Position numbers and translations under genes: made by a program
The notes under the pieces: generated by a model
Databases searched by the model: none
Told to the model about the DNA's origin: nothing
What the model saw: only the letters and a program-made list of their open reading frames with translations
Shown here: positions 49,857-59,008 of the stretch, in pieces
Numbering within the stretch: the stretch's first letter is position 1
How the letters are laid out: every line of letters begins with the position of its first letter
Assembly: GCF_034008635.1 (NCBI RefSeq)
Contig: NZ_CP125378.1
Location: 1,974,001 to 2,038,000, forward strand
Length of the DNA: 64,000 nucleotides
Reading direction: 5' to 3'
Origin: Pseudomonas sp. P8_229
Lineage (GTDB): Bacteria > Pseudomonadota > Gammaproteobacteria > Pseudomonadales > Pseudomonadaceae

Positions 49857-50825
49857 ATGCAACCCCAAGCTTTCTACCGCGCGGTGGCGGACGATTTTAG
49901 CGCCGTCGACGGCATCATCAAGAAGCAGCTGACTTCCCGAGTGCCGCTGGTATCGAAAATCGGCGATTACATCACCTCGGCCGGCGGCAAACGCCTGCGT
50001 CCTTTATTGGTGCTGCTGTGTGGCAAGGCGCTGGGCCGCGAAGGCGATGACCTGCGTCTGCTGGCCGCCACCATCGAGTTCCTGCACACCGCGACCCTGC
50101 TGCATGACGACGTGGTCGACATGTCCGGCATGCGTCGTGGCCGCTCGACGGCCAACGCCATGTGGGGCAATGCCCCGAGCGTACTGGTCGGCGACTTCCT
50201 GTACTCGCGCTCGTTCGAAATGATGGTCGAGCTGGGTTCGATGCCGGTGATGAAGATCCTGTCCCAGGCCACGCGCATCATCGCCGAAGGCGAAGTGTTG
50301 CAACTGTCCAAGGTACGCGACGCCAGCACCACCGAAGAAACCTACATGGAAGTCATCCGCGGCAAGACCGCGATGCTCTTCGAAGCGTCGACCCACAGCG
50401 CTGCGGCACTGGCCGGTGCCACCGCCGAGCAGAGCGAAGCCCTGCGCACCTTCGGCGACCACCTGGGCGTGGCGTTCCAACTGGTCGACGACCTGCTCGA
50501 CTACAAGGGCGACGCCGAGACCCTGGGCAAGAACGTCGGTGACGATCTGGCCGAAGGCAAGCCAACCCTGCCGCTGATCTATACCATGCGCGAAGGCACG
50601 CCTGAACAGGCTGCCCTGGTGCGCCAGGCGATCCAGAAAGGCGGGATCGAAAACCTCGAAAGCATCCGCATCGCCGTGGAAGCCTCGGGTTCGCTGGAGT
50701 ACACCGCACAACTGGCCCGCGACTACGTGGCCCGTGCGATCAAGTGCCTCGACGCGCTGCCAGCCAGCGAATACCGCGATGCGCTGGTGGAACTGAGCGA
50801 ATTTGCGGTCGCCCGCACGCACTGA
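49857..50825 (+). CDS. ispB: Polyprenyl diphosphate synthase (quinone side chain)
   Basis: A 322-residue trans-prenyltransferase that makes the long isoprenoid tail of ubiquinone from IPP. The two aspartate-rich motifs are present: [16 protein letters not shown] (FARM) and [11 protein letters not shown] (SARM). The chain length, octaprenyl or nonaprenyl, cannot be told from sequence by eye; pseudomonads usually make ubiquinone-9. Divergent from rplU; a REPIN follows. Confidence 0.94.
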   Translation: MQPQAFYRAVADDFSAVDGIIKKQLTSRVPLVSKIGDYITSAGGKRLRPLLVLLCGKALGREGDDLRLLAATIEFLHTATLLHDDVVDMSGMRRGRSTANAMWGNAPSVLVGDFLYSRSFEMMVELGSMPVMKILSQATRIIAEGEVLQLSKVRDASTTEETYMEVIRGKTAMLFEASTHSAAALAGATAEQSEALRTFGDHLGVAFQLVDDLLDYKGDAETLGKNVGDDLAEGKPTLPLIYTMREGTPEQAALVRQAIQKGGIENLESIRIAVEASGSLEYTAQLARDYVARAIKCLDALPASEYRDALVELSEFAVARTH

Positions 50826-50835
50826 TTCTGCCTTC

Positions 50836-50926
50836 TGTGGGAGCGGGCTTGCTCGCGAAAGCAACCTGTCATTCAACATCAATGTTGACTGACACACCGC
50901 CTTCGCAAGCAAGCCCGTTCCCACAG
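50836..50926. repeat. REPIN (class B REP doublet), right half altered
   Basis: GTGGGAGCGGGCTTGCTCGC, then core with CAACATCAATGTTGACTG, then a right half reading CGCAAGCAAGCCCGTTCCCAC with two changes from the consensus. Confidence 0.88.
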
Positions 50927-51009
50927 TTGTTTCTGCGATATGCCCTCCCGCCGCTAAAACCTTATACAATGTGCGACTTTTAGCGAACCACATCCCTCAA
51001 GGAGCCTTA

Positions 51010-51351
51010 GTGAGCACGTTGCCACCCTGCCCGAAATGCAATTCCGAATACACCTACGAAGACGGTGCCCAACTGATCTGCCCTGAATGCGCCCACGAGT
51101 GGTCGGCCAGCGGCGAAGCCGAAGTGGCGTCGGATGATGCCGTGAAGAAGGATTCGGTCGGCAACGTCCTGCAGGATGGCGATACCATCACCGTGATCAA
51201 GGACCTGAAGGTCAAGGGCACCTCGCTGGTGGTCAAGGTCGGCACCAAGGTCAAGAACATCCGCCTGTGCGATGGCGACCACGACATCGACTGCAAGATC
51301 GACGGCATCGGCCCGATGAAGCTCAAGTCCGAGTTCGTCAGAAAGGTCTGA
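51010..51351 (+). CDS. yjdM: YjdM/PhnA family zinc-ribbon protein
   Basis: 113 residues from a GTG at 51010 with AAGGAG upstream ([19 protein letters not shown]). An N-terminal zinc ribbon (CPKC and CPEC) precedes the PhnA C-terminal domain ([21 protein letters not shown]). It was once linked to phosphonate use because of its place in E. coli, but it lacks a proven enzymatic role. It is monocistronic, between two REPIN-containing gaps. Confidence 0.9.
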   Translation: MSTLPPCPKCNSEYTYEDGAQLICPECAHEWSASGEAEVASDDAVKKDSVGNVLQDGDTITVIKDLKVKGTSLVVKVGTKVKNIRLCDGDHDIDCKIDGIGPMKLKSEFVRKV

Positions 51352-51511
51352 TTCCGCCGTCATCCATCCCGCGCCAGGCGTGGGATGGTGCTTCGCCCTC
51401 CCCGCTCCGCTCCAGCAAAACCGCGCAATAGCCAAACGCCAGCCGTTTTGACCTTACGCAATCTTTACCCGTAAAAAATCGCAATCCGCCAATAGGCACT
51501 TGCTATTTGAC

Positions 51512-51530
51512 GAATAAGAATTATTCTCAT
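51512..51530. promoter_or_regulatory. Fur box
   Basis: GAATAAGAATTATTCTCAT is a good match in shape to Pseudomonas Fur boxes (reverse reading ATGAGAATAATTCTTATTC). It overlaps a likely -10 region (TATTCT, with TTGCTA 16 bases upstream) 27-45 bases before the next ATG. Confidence 0.65.
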
Positions 51531-51556
51531 TGAAACCTTTGAAGGAGATGAGACCC

Positions 51557-51814
51557 ATGACTTATTTGATCGACGCCTGGCTGGATCGCCCACACCCGTA
51601 CCTCAGAATCCTGCATCGGGAAACCGGCGAAGTCTGTGCGGTACTTGAAGAAGAAGCCCTGCATGAGCTGCAAGACCAAGGGGATCTGGACGTCAGCAGC
51701 CTGAGTTCCAGCGAACCGTTGGTGCTCAAGGAGCTGGTGCGCAATCTGTTCCTGTTCTGCTATGCCCGGGCCTTGCGCCCGACCAGTGAGCTGCATCACA
51801 AGATCGAAATATGA
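51557..51814 (+). CDS. Small conserved protein downstream of a Fur box (PA4570-like)
   Basis: 85 residues from the ATG at 51557, with AAGGAG upstream (MTYLIDAWLDRPHPYLRILH). It is acidic and soluble, with no signal peptide or membrane helix, and has three residues worth noting: one Cys in GEVCAVL, one in LFCYARAL, and a His pair near the end. I recall PA4570 of P. aeruginosa as its equivalent by position. Function unknown. The Fur box suggests iron repression. Confidence 0.8.
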   Translation: MTYLIDAWLDRPHPYLRILHRETGEVCAVLEEEALHELQDQGDLDVSSLSSSEPLVLKELVRNLFLFCYARALRPTSELHHKIEI

Positions 51815-51827
51815 AACGCGTTAAAAC

Positions 51828-51918
51828 TGTAGGAGTGAGCCTGCTCGCGATAGCGGTATGTCAGGCAACAGATTCGCTGCCTGAAAGGACGCCATCGCGA
51901 GCAGGCTCACTCCTACAC
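51828..51918. repeat. REPIN (class A REP doublet)
   Basis: GTAGGAGTGAGCCTGCTCGC, GATAGCGGTATGTCAGGCA core, inverted partner with GCCATCGCGAGCAGG. Between the convergent ends of the PA4570-like gene and fklB. Confidence 0.92.
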
Positions 51919-51945
51919 TAGCCCGCCATCGAGGCAGGCCCGGAA

Positions 51946-52563
51946 TTACAGAACGTCCAGCAGCTCGACGTCGAATACCAGAACGCTGTGCGGCGGAATG
52001 CTGCCAACGCCTTGAGCGCCGTAAGCCAGTTCGCTCGGCACGTACAGGCGCCATTTGCTGCCGGCATTCATCAGTTGCAGAGCTTCGGTCCAGCCGGCGA
52101 TCACGCCGCCAACCGGGAATTCTGCTGGCTGGCCACGCTCGTAGGAGCTGTCGAACACAGTGCCGTCGATCAGCGTGCCGTGGTAGTGCGTACGCACTTG
52201 ATCTTCACGGGTCGGCTTGGCGCCTTCGCCCTGAGTCAGCACTTCGAATTGCAGGCCGGAGGCCAGGGTGGTGATGCCGTCACGCTTGGCGTTTTCAGCC
52301 AGGAAGGCCAGACCTTCGCCAGCAGCGGCTTCAGCTTTGGCAGCCGCTTCGGCTTGCATGATTTCGCGGATAACCTTGAAGCTGGCGGACATTTCTTCCT
52401 GACCCACACGGCTTTCCTTGCCGGCGAAGGCGTCGGTCAGGCCGGCCAGGATGGCGTCCAGGCTAACGCCCGGTGGCGGGTTGTCGCGCAGCTGGTCACC
52501 CAGCTGACGGCCGATACCGTAGCTGACGCGGGTTTCGTCGGTGGACAGATTTACTTCGGACAT
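51946..52563 (-). CDS. fklB: FKBP-type peptidyl-prolyl isomerase FklB
   Basis: 205 residues from the ATG at 52563 (MSEVNLSTDETRVSYGIG). An N-terminal dimerising helical domain (FKBP_N, about 1-100) is followed by an FKBP domain with VRTHYHGTLIDGTVFDSSYERGQP parts, PVGGVIAGWTEALQLM and the C-terminal SVLVFDVELLDVL. No signal peptide, so cytoplasmic, unlike its periplasmic relatives FkpA/Mip. Alone on its strand with a 122-base gap to the next gene. Confidence 0.93.
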   Translation of the reverse strand: MSEVNLSTDETRVSYGIGRQLGDQLRDNPPPGVSLDAILAGLTDAFAGKESRVGQEEMSASFKVIREIMQAEAAAKAEAAAGEGLAFLAENAKRDGITTLASGLQFEVLTQGEGAKPTREDQVRTHYHGTLIDGTVFDSSYERGQPAEFPVGGVIAGWTEALQLMNAGSKWRLYVPSELAYGAQGVGSIPPHSVLVFDVELLDVL

Positions 52564-52685
52564 GACACTGCTCCGCTGTGCGGACGGCCACAGGACTTGC
52601 CGTGCGTGCACAGCGCGTCCCGGCGCGCCCGGAACCAAAAGGGCGAGCAGACTAGCACAGATGTTCCGGCGATGGCGCGCAACGC

Positions 52686-52991
52686 CTACAGGGCTGAACG
52701 CCAGGCCAGCGGCACCTTCAGGCTTTCCTCGCCACTGGCGCCCAGACCACACATTTCATCGTGTACCGAGGTGTGTACGAGGTTGAACGGCAGCACCGGA
52801 AAGGCATGCAGCAAATCCCGCGCATGCTCCACCGAACGCAGCGTCAGCATGTTGCCTTTGAGATCACTCAGCGGATACGCCGCCCCATGCATCCGTGCCT
52901 CGAGCAGATAAATGCCGCCCTCCATGGAAATCAGGTTCAGCTCATCGACCTTTCTGGCGATGGCAAACGCATTCAACTCTTGCAGGTTCAT
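52686..52991 (-). CDS. DUF6482 family protein
   Basis: A 101-residue soluble protein (MNLQELNAFAIARKVDELNLIS). The EGGIYLLEARMHGAAYPLSD segment and the central RSVEHARDLLHAFP are features of this small Pseudomonas family. No metal or catalytic motif is seen. It lies between fklB and the YqhA-family gene, all on the minus strand, an order also found in P. aeruginosa as I recall it. Confidence 0.78.
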   Translation of the reverse strand: MNLQELNAFAIARKVDELNLISMEGGIYLLEARMHGAAYPLSDLKGNMLTLRSVEHARDLLHAFPVLPFNLVHTSVHDEMCGLGASGEESLKVPLAWRSAL

Positions 52992-53068
52992 GAACGCACC
53001 TCATACGGTAGCGAGCCAAGACCCTTACAGGGATATGCCCGTGGGCACCAAAGCACAAGCCACAAACG

Positions 53069-53104
53069 ACACCGCCCGTCTGTTTCGCAACAGACGGGCG
53101 GTGT
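53069..53104. terminator. Strong 16-base-pair hairpin, probable terminator
   Basis: ACACCGCCCGTCTGTT and its exact complement around a four-base loop. It lies 19 bases after the YqhA-family stop. The minus-strand tail TGTCGTTTGTG is only moderately T-rich; the other strand reads TTTTGG. Confidence 0.65.
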
Positions 53105-53122
53105 TTTGGCAGCGATCAATGA

Positions 53123-53611
53123 TCAGTGCTTGGTGACTTTGTCCAGATAACCCATGGCGAACGCCGAGATCACGAAGGTCATGTGGATGATCACGTACCA
53201 CATCAGGTGCTCGGGATCGACGTTCTTGGCGTCCATGAAAATCCGCAGCAGGTGGATCGAGGAAATCGCCACGATCGAGGCCGCCACTTTCATCTTCAGT
53301 GACGAAGAGTCCATGGTGCCCAGCCAGTTGAGCTTTTCCTTGCTGTCGTCGATATCCAGTTGCGAGACGAAGTTTTCGTAGCCGGAAATCATCACCATCA
53401 CCAGCAAGCCGCCAACCAGCGCCATGTCGATCAGCGACAGCAGCACCAGGATAAGGTCCGATTCGGCCATCGAGAACACGTTGGGGATGACGTGGAAGAC
53501 TTCCTGGAAAAATTTCAGTGCCAGCGCCAGCAACCCGAGGGACAGGCCGAAGTAAATCGGCGCCAGCAGCCAGCGCGAGGCGTACATTGCGTTTTCGAAA
53601 AAGCGTTCCAT
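53123..53611 (-). CDS. YqhA/UPF0114 family membrane protein
   Basis: A 162-residue integral membrane protein with four hydrophobic segments, near residues 12-32, 50-72, 105-125 and 135-155. The [27 protein letters not shown] start and [11 protein letters not shown] segment define the TIGR00645/UPF0114 family. Its role is unknown; the YqhA relative has been noted in acid or stress contexts. Divergent from the large lipoprotein gene. Confidence 0.88.
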   Translation of the reverse strand: MERFFENAMYASRWLLAPIYFGLSLGLLALALKFFQEVFHVIPNVFSMAESDLILVLLSLIDMALVGGLLVMVMISGYENFVSQLDIDDSKEKLNWLGTMDSSSLKMKVAASIVAISSIHLLRIFMDAKNVDPEHLMWYVIIHMTFVISAFAMGYLDKVTKH

Positions 53612-53785
53612 TGAATCTCACACAAGGGGGGTTGTAATCGGGGGCGAGTATAACAGCCACCTGTGACAGCCAGAAACCGCCCGACTCGCACCTCCAATCA
53701 GCGCAACCTGCGTGTGTGGGTGAATTTTTTTCTGCTACTGTCCAAACCATTGACCGCCTAGCGAAAGTGGACAGGACGACTGGAA

Positions 53786-55618
53786 ATGGATGTGCGATTA
53801 CCGTTGACGACTGCCGGAGTTTGCCTCGCTTTGCTGCTGGGTGGCTGCTCTCCCGGCGAGGAGAAAAAGCCCACGGTCAGCCTCGAAACAAAGACAGCAA
53901 CGTTCGAACATTCACTGGACGCCATCACTGATCCGAAGCTCAAGGATGCCGTGACCGAACTCGGCGGCTCGTTGCTGCTGCTCGAACGCGCGCAACACAA
54001 ACTCGACAGCACACCGCTGAAAACCGTGTACGGCGAAGACACCCTCAGCGTCCTCAAGCACTACCCTTCCCCGCAGGCACTGGTCGACACCTTCATCAAC
54101 GGGCTGTTCGTGCTGCACAAGGACGCCAGCTCCGACTACCTCACCGACCTGCAACCGGTGTTCCCCTTCAACCTCAACATTCCCGGCGGCTTCCTGTTTC
54201 CCCACGGTGTGGAATGGCAGTCGGTGACGCTGAGCAACAAACGCGTGATTGCCTATCAGCCGGAGTGGTCGGAAACCGATCCCGGCATCCAGTTGAGCCC
54301 GTCCAGCTCCAACGTCAACAATCCCGATGACTTGACCGTAACCTACCCGTTCATCGAAGGTCTGGACGTGGACAAGAAGACTCAGCCGCAACCGGTGAGC
54401 CTGCAAGGCAAGGTCGAAGTCATCACGCCGCGCCGTTTGTTCAGTTTCAACCTGAGCCAGAAGGACGTCGGCCAGACCCGCTCCGACGACAACCTCAGCG
54501 TCACCCTGCTGAAACTTGCAAAGAACTACGCCGAAGTCGAATTCAGCAACAACCTGCCACTGGCCCCCGAGGTCGAAGGCGCTCAACTCAACCCGCTGAT
54601 CGTTCAGGCCCGCGACACCACCGGGCAGTACCTGGTGCGCGCCGGCTCGATCAACGAGAGCCCGGCACAAGTAAGCTTCTACGAGAAACAACTGGCGCAC
54701 CTGCAACAACAGAAAACCTGGAGCGAGGCGCTGGAAAAGCAGCTGGAGGACGAACAGCACGCCTTCGAGCAGCAGCACCCGCGCCGCTACAACAAGGTCT
54801 ACTTCAACGGCCCTGTCGATACCCTGGAAGTCAGCGTGCTGGATTTCTCATCGGCGACCGTGACCCGCAAGGCGCTGGATCTGCCAGTGCGCACCTTCAG
54901 TCAGCACACCACGGACAAAGCCATCCAGCCGCTGGACCCGGCGGTGGTGGTCTATGACGATCTGGCACCGAACTGGCTCAAGGGGGCGAGCCTCACCGAG
55001 GAAGAACTGAAGGCCGGCATCCGCATCCATCAGTCCGTGGAAGAGCCCAGCGCTGCACGCATCGAGTTCTCCCACCGTCGAACCTTCAACGATGAATTAC
55101 TCGGCGATGATTTCAGCCCCGGCGAGAGTCCAGTCACGTTTTTCACCGAAAAACGCAGCGGCAAACTCGATGAGCCGATCGAACTGCCGCCCGAGGCGTA
55201 TCAGGTCGATCCGCTGCAAGCGACCATCACTTACGATTTGAACCTGTTCCCGGAAACCCCGGCGATTGCCGTGGGTTCGATGCCGTTGTTTCTCGCGACC
55301 GTGGACAAGAAAACCTATGACGCCAAGTCGCTGCCCAAAGGCCTGGAGATCAAGAACAACACGCTGGTGGTGGACCTGAAACTGTTTCCGGCCAACGCCT
55401 GGCGGTTCTTCGTCAAGGACGACAGTGGTAACTACCTGAAACAGACTCTCTCGGTCAGCCACGACGCGAGTGCAGATGGCCCGGCGCTGTTCGGCGTGCA
55501 TTACTTCTATGGCCGTCCAACGCACGTGGAGACCTATCAGCGAACCGACCTCAATACCGTGCAATACGGCTTTGAGGTCAAGCTTGAAAAGGCGCAGCAG
55601 CCCGATACCGCGCCGTGA
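53786..55618 (+). CDS. Large lipoprotein of unknown function
   Basis: 610 residues. Signal peptide MDVRLPLTTAGVCLALLLGGC, with lipobox LLGGC, so Cys21 is lipidated; Ser at +2 suggests the outer membrane. The mature part is soluble with alternating beta-strand-like stretches, a charged coil near residues 303-335 (LAHLQQQKTWSEALEKQLEDEQHAFEQQ, in parts) and a C-terminal region of beta strands and turns (about 440-600) that may be immunoglobulin-like. I do not recognise a family. It is divergent from the YqhA-family gene and ends nine bases from a convergent small gene. Confidence 0.8.
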   Translation: MDVRLPLTTAGVCLALLLGGCSPGEEKKPTVSLETKTATFEHSLDAITDPKLKDAVTELGGSLLLLERAQHKLDSTPLKTVYGEDTLSVLKHYPSPQALVDTFINGLFVLHKDASSDYLTDLQPVFPFNLNIPGGFLFPHGVEWQSVTLSNKRVIAYQPEWSETDPGIQLSPSSSNVNNPDDLTVTYPFIEGLDVDKKTQPQPVSLQGKVEVITPRRLFSFNLSQKDVGQTRSDDNLSVTLLKLAKNYAEVEFSNNLPLAPEVEGAQLNPLIVQARDTTGQYLVRAGSINESPAQVSFYEKQLAHLQQQKTWSEALEKQLEDEQHAFEQQHPRRYNKVYFNGPVDTLEVSVLDFSSATVTRKALDLPVRTFSQHTTDKAIQPLDPAVVVYDDLAPNWLKGASLTEEELKAGIRIHQSVEEPSAARIEFSHRRTFNDELLGDDFSPGESPVTFFTEKRSGKLDEPIELPPEAYQVDPLQATITYDLNLFPETPAIAVGSMPLFLATVDKKTYDAKSLPKGLEIKNNTLVVDLKLFPANAWRFFVKDDSGNYLKQTLSVSHDASADGPALFGVHYFYGRPTHVETYQRTDLNTVQYGFEVKLEKAQQPDTAP

Positions 55619-55627
55619 TTGCGCCTG

Positions 55628-55957
55628 TTAATGGTCGAACACGCCGACCGAACGCCCACGCCCGCCGTTGATCTGGCGCAGCTGCGCCTGCAGGTGCAGG
55701 CTCCAGATCTGCGGATCGTCGGCCAGTTCATAGCCATGCATCGTCAGGCTTTCAACAATGGTGTCGAGAATCGACTCGGCGGCGACCGGCCCGTGGAACG
55801 GGCCCTGAGCCTTGATGGCGGAAGGTTGTTCGCCGGCCATACCGGCGGCGAAGAGCAGAGTCCACATGCCGTTATCGCCGGCCAGTGGTTTGATGGCGCA
55901 TTCGATACGGGTCACAAGACCCAGGCATTGACGGGTGAGGCAGAGGTTGCGCGACAT
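55628..55957 (-). CDS. Small conserved protein, unknown function (PA4575-like position)
   Basis: 109 residues, soluble, no signal peptide (MSRNLCLTRQCLGLVTRIEC). It has three cysteines in the first 20 residues, CLTRQC and IEC, that could bind metal, and an MHGYELADDPQIWSLHLQAQLRQ segment. By position between the YqhA and Lon-like genes it resembles PA4575 of P. aeruginosa. I do not recognise a domain. Confidence 0.7.
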   Translation of the reverse strand: MSRNLCLTRQCLGLVTRIECAIKPLAGDNGMWTLLFAAGMAGEQPSAIKAQGPFHGPVAAESILDTIVESLTMHGYELADDPQIWSLHLQAQLRQINGGRGRSVGVFDH

Positions 55958-56159
55958 GGCGGCGACCCTCGGTAAAGCCGGTATTCAGCCTTCACGCGAA
56001 GGCTGTTTCGATCCAGTGATACTGTCGATGTCCTTGAGCTGAGAATAGAAGAAAAGTCTGCCACGCAAGCCGGATAGAACCAGAAGGCGCCGAATGGTCA
56101 TTGTGTGAATGTTGACGTCAGAGTAGTGGCACTTTTCTCGAAGATCGACACAAAACGAA
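55958..56159. other. Gene-free stretch before the REPIN
   Basis: No credible gene. A 7-base-pair hairpin AGCCTTC-ACGC-GAAGGCT lies at about 55986-56003. The rest of the gap, to 56268, holds only the REPIN. Confidence 0.5.
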
Positions 56160-56250
56160 TGTAGGAGTGAGCCTGCTCGCGATAGCGGTGTGTCAGGCAA
56201 CTGAGTAGTCGACTGAAAAGACGCTATCGCGAGCAGGCTCACTCCTACAG
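56160..56250. repeat. REPIN (class A REP doublet)
   Basis: GTAGGAGTGAGCCTGCTCGC, GATAGCGGTGTGTCAGGCA core, inverted partner. Just beyond the stop of the Lon-like gene. Confidence 0.93.
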
Positions 56251-56268
56251 TTTTGACCGGATTAAGGC

Positions 56269-58707
56269 TTAAGCGGGTTTGGCTTCAGTCAACGCCTCCT
56301 GCGCCAGCTCCTTCTCGGCCTCCTTCAGGTCTTCTTCGCTGATCATTTCGGCAATCACCCGCAGACGCTCGACCACTCGCGCGTTGACGCTGCCCTCCGG
56401 GAACTGGCCTTCGGCATCCGGCTCACCGGCCGGCTCGCCCACCAACAGGCTCAATGCCTCATCGGCCTGACGCACCGCGTACACGTGAAACTGCCCGGCA
56501 CGCACCGCCGCCAGCACCTTCTCGTCGAGCATCAGCGTGGCGACGTTGGCCTGCGGAATGATCGCGCCCTGCTCGCCGGTCAGCCCGCGTGCTTCGCAGA
56601 GGCGGAAGAAGCCTTCGATCTTCTCGTTGACCCCGCCGACCGCCTGCACTTCACCGAACTGGTTGATCGAACCGGTGATCGCAAAGCACTGCTTGAGCGG
56701 AGTTTTCGACAGCGCCGAAATCAGCGTGCAGGCCTCGCCCAGCGACGCACTGTCGCCATCGACGTAACCGTAGGATTGCTCCAGCGCGATGCTCGCGGAA
56801 ATCGCCAGCGGGAATTCCTGGGCGTAACGGCTGCCCAGATACCCGGTGAGGATCATCACGCCTTTGGAGTGAATCGGCTGACCGAGGTTGACCTCACGCT
56901 CGATGTCGACGATGCCGCTACCGCCCGGGTACACCGTGGCGGAAATCCGCGCCGGCACACCGAACGCCGAATCACCGACTTCGAGCACAGTCAGGCCGTT
57001 GCACTTGCCGACCGCCGCACCGTCGGTGTCGATCAGGATGATCCCGGCGAGCATGTCGTCGAGAATCCGCGCCGATACGCGGCCAGTCCGAGTGGCCTTG
57101 GCTTTCAGCGCGCGTTCGATGTGCCCCGCGTCGGTCATTTCATCGCCGGCCAGATGCCGGATGAAATCCGCTTCACTGACCAGTTGGAACAAATCACCGA
57201 TACGCGCCGACAAACGCCCCTGATGCTCGGCCAGGCGTGCGCTGTAGGTCGCCAGACGCGCCACCGCATCAGCGGTCAGCGGTGCCATGCCTTCTTCCGA
57301 GGTACGGGTTTTCAGCAACTGGGCGAACTGCTCCAGGCTTTCGTCGACCATCGGGATGTCTTCGTCGAAGTCGACCAGCACGCGGAACATCTCCTGGAAG
57401 TCCGGATCGAGGTCTTGTAGCGTGTAATACAGCTGCCGCGCACCGATAATTACCACTTTGACCTGCAGCGGAATGTGCTGCGGGTTGAGGGTCACGGTGG
57501 CGAAACGGCCCATCTCGCCCAGCGGTGATTCCATTTTCAGTTTGCGCGATTGCAGGGCGCGCTTGAGCGCGTCCCACACGAACGGCTCACTGAGCATTTT
57601 TTCCGCTTCAAGAATCAGGAAGCCGCCATTGGCACGGTGCAACGCACCCGGGCGCAACTGGCGATAGGTGGTGTAGAGCGCGCCTTGATCGGTGGTGTAC
57701 TCAATGCGACCGAACAGGTTTTCGTAAGTCGGGTGCGGCTCGAACACCACCGGCGCACCGCCACTCACCGGGTGGCCAACCACCAGGCTCGGCGCGTATT
57801 GCTCTTCCAGCAGCTTGCGCGCCACAGCGTCGGTCTTGCTGTCGTCGACCAGTTGCTCGACCACGGTCTTCAGCAGGTACACCTGCATCGCTTGCAAGTA
57901 ACCGCAGACCGCGGCGTTCTCCGCGTACTTCTCGGACAGCGGCGACAGCAGCGGCTGCAAGGCCAGGGTGATGGTTTCTTCGTTGAGCTGACGCAACTGA
58001 TTGTTCGACTCGCGCTTCCACTGCGGCAGGCTGGCGAGTTCTTCGTTCAGCCGCTCTTCGAGACCGGAAATATCCTCGTGGAAACGCTCGCGTTCGGCTT
58101 CCGGCAATTGCGAAAACTCGGCCTCGTCCAGCGCCTTGCCTTCGAGCATCGGGGTGAAGGCAATGTTGCTGCTGTCGCGGTACAAGGCGACGTCTTTTTC
58201 CAGCGCCAGACGTTCGATGACGTCCAGCGCCTTGTCGTAGCGCTGGTTGAAGGCGCGGTCGATGGCGCTTTTTTTCTGCTGGTAGGACGGGTGCTCGAAC
58301 ACCGCCGGGAACGTCGCCAGCAGGTTATCGATCAAGCCGTTGATGTCGCCGATGAACGCGCCGGCCGTGCCCGAAGGCAGTTCCAGTGCGCGGGGTTCGC
58401 GCGGCTCATCGAAGTTGTTGACGTAGACCCAGTCCGCCGGGGTCTGCAGGCGTTTGCCTTCGGCCTTCAGGTAGCGTTTGACGAACGAGAAGCGGCCGGT
58501 GCCGGGTTCGCCCATGACAAAGACGTTGTAACCGGGGCGTGGCATGGCCACACCGAACTGCAAGGCTTCGACCGCACGTTCCTGGCCAAGCACACCGCGA
58601 AAGGGCTCCAGATCATTGGTGGTAGTGAAGCTGAACTGTTCAGCGGAAAACGGACGGGTCAGCGCTTCGGGCGCTAGACGCAAGCTGGCAGCAACAGGAT
58701 CAGGCAT
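56269..58707 (-). CDS. Lon-like ATP-dependent protease (LonB/PA4576-type)
   Basis: 812 residues. A P-loop-like GEPGTGRFSF at residues 66-75 has Arg72 where the Walker lysine normally stands. A long helical insert (about 180-280) follows, then the rest of an AAA+ module. The C-terminal Lon protease domain carries the catalytic dyad Ser653 (GDSASLGEA) and Lys696 (GGVNEKIEG), 43 residues apart as in E. coli Lon. It is soluble, with no membrane anchor, unlike archaeal LonB. Related to YcbZ-type Lon-like proteins; substrates unknown. Alone on its strand. Confidence 0.88.
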   Translation of the reverse strand: MPDPVAASLRLAPEALTRPFSAEQFSFTTTNDLEPFRGVLGQERAVEALQFGVAMPRPGYNVFVMGEPGTGRFSFVKRYLKAEGKRLQTPADWVYVNNFDEPREPRALELPSGTAGAFIGDINGLIDNLLATFPAVFEHPSYQQKKSAIDRAFNQRYDKALDVIERLALEKDVALYRDSSNIAFTPMLEGKALDEAEFSQLPEAERERFHEDISGLEERLNEELASLPQWKRESNNQLRQLNEETITLALQPLLSPLSEKYAENAAVCGYLQAMQVYLLKTVVEQLVDDSKTDAVARKLLEEQYAPSLVVGHPVSGGAPVVFEPHPTYENLFGRIEYTTDQGALYTTYRQLRPGALHRANGGFLILEAEKMLSEPFVWDALKRALQSRKLKMESPLGEMGRFATVTLNPQHIPLQVKVVIIGARQLYYTLQDLDPDFQEMFRVLVDFDEDIPMVDESLEQFAQLLKTRTSEEGMAPLTADAVARLATYSARLAEHQGRLSARIGDLFQLVSEADFIRHLAGDEMTDAGHIERALKAKATRTGRVSARILDDMLAGIILIDTDGAAVGKCNGLTVLEVGDSAFGVPARISATVYPGGSGIVDIEREVNLGQPIHSKGVMILTGYLGSRYAQEFPLAISASIALEQSYGYVDGDSASLGEACTLISALSKTPLKQCFAITGSINQFGEVQAVGGVNEKIEGFFRLCEARGLTGEQGAIIPQANVATLMLDEKVLAAVRAGQFHVYAVRQADEALSLLVGEPAGEPDAEGQFPEGSVNARVVERLRVIAEMISEEDLKEAEKELAQEALTEAKPA

Positions 58708-59008
58708 CGGGCTTCCTTAACAATCAGGCGGGGCAGATAGCGGCATTCTGGCGCTGCCCGTACCCCACTGGCAAGGCGCGCCATGTGACAAAGCATAGAC
58801 AAGCGCCCTGCCGCACGGCCGGCCCCCTGAAACCGGGGATTTCAACGAATATTCAGCAAAAAATCACGGAACCACGGGAACGTGCCTAAACTCCAAACTG
58901 CGCGGCTGGAACTAATAACCGGCCCACTGGCTTCAAAAGGGTCTGTCTAGGCAGCACCTGGGGGGCCAGAACCCTGTCCATTGGTATGCACACAAAGAGA
59001 ACAAAGCT
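58708..59008. promoter_or_regulatory. Divergent promoter region, Lon-like protease / DUF3015 gene
   Basis: Three hundred bases with no credible gene. I could not place a clear -35/-10 pair on either strand. AAAGAGAACAAAGCT before the DUF3015 ATG gives an A/G-rich ribosome site. Confidence 0.4.

Noticed and set aside
55985..56242. A small minus-strand frame with a hydrophobic start (MSLLAIASFQS)
   Set aside because: Its start is REP sequence. The same kind of peptide arises from other REP copies in the window, so it is a by-product of the repeat.
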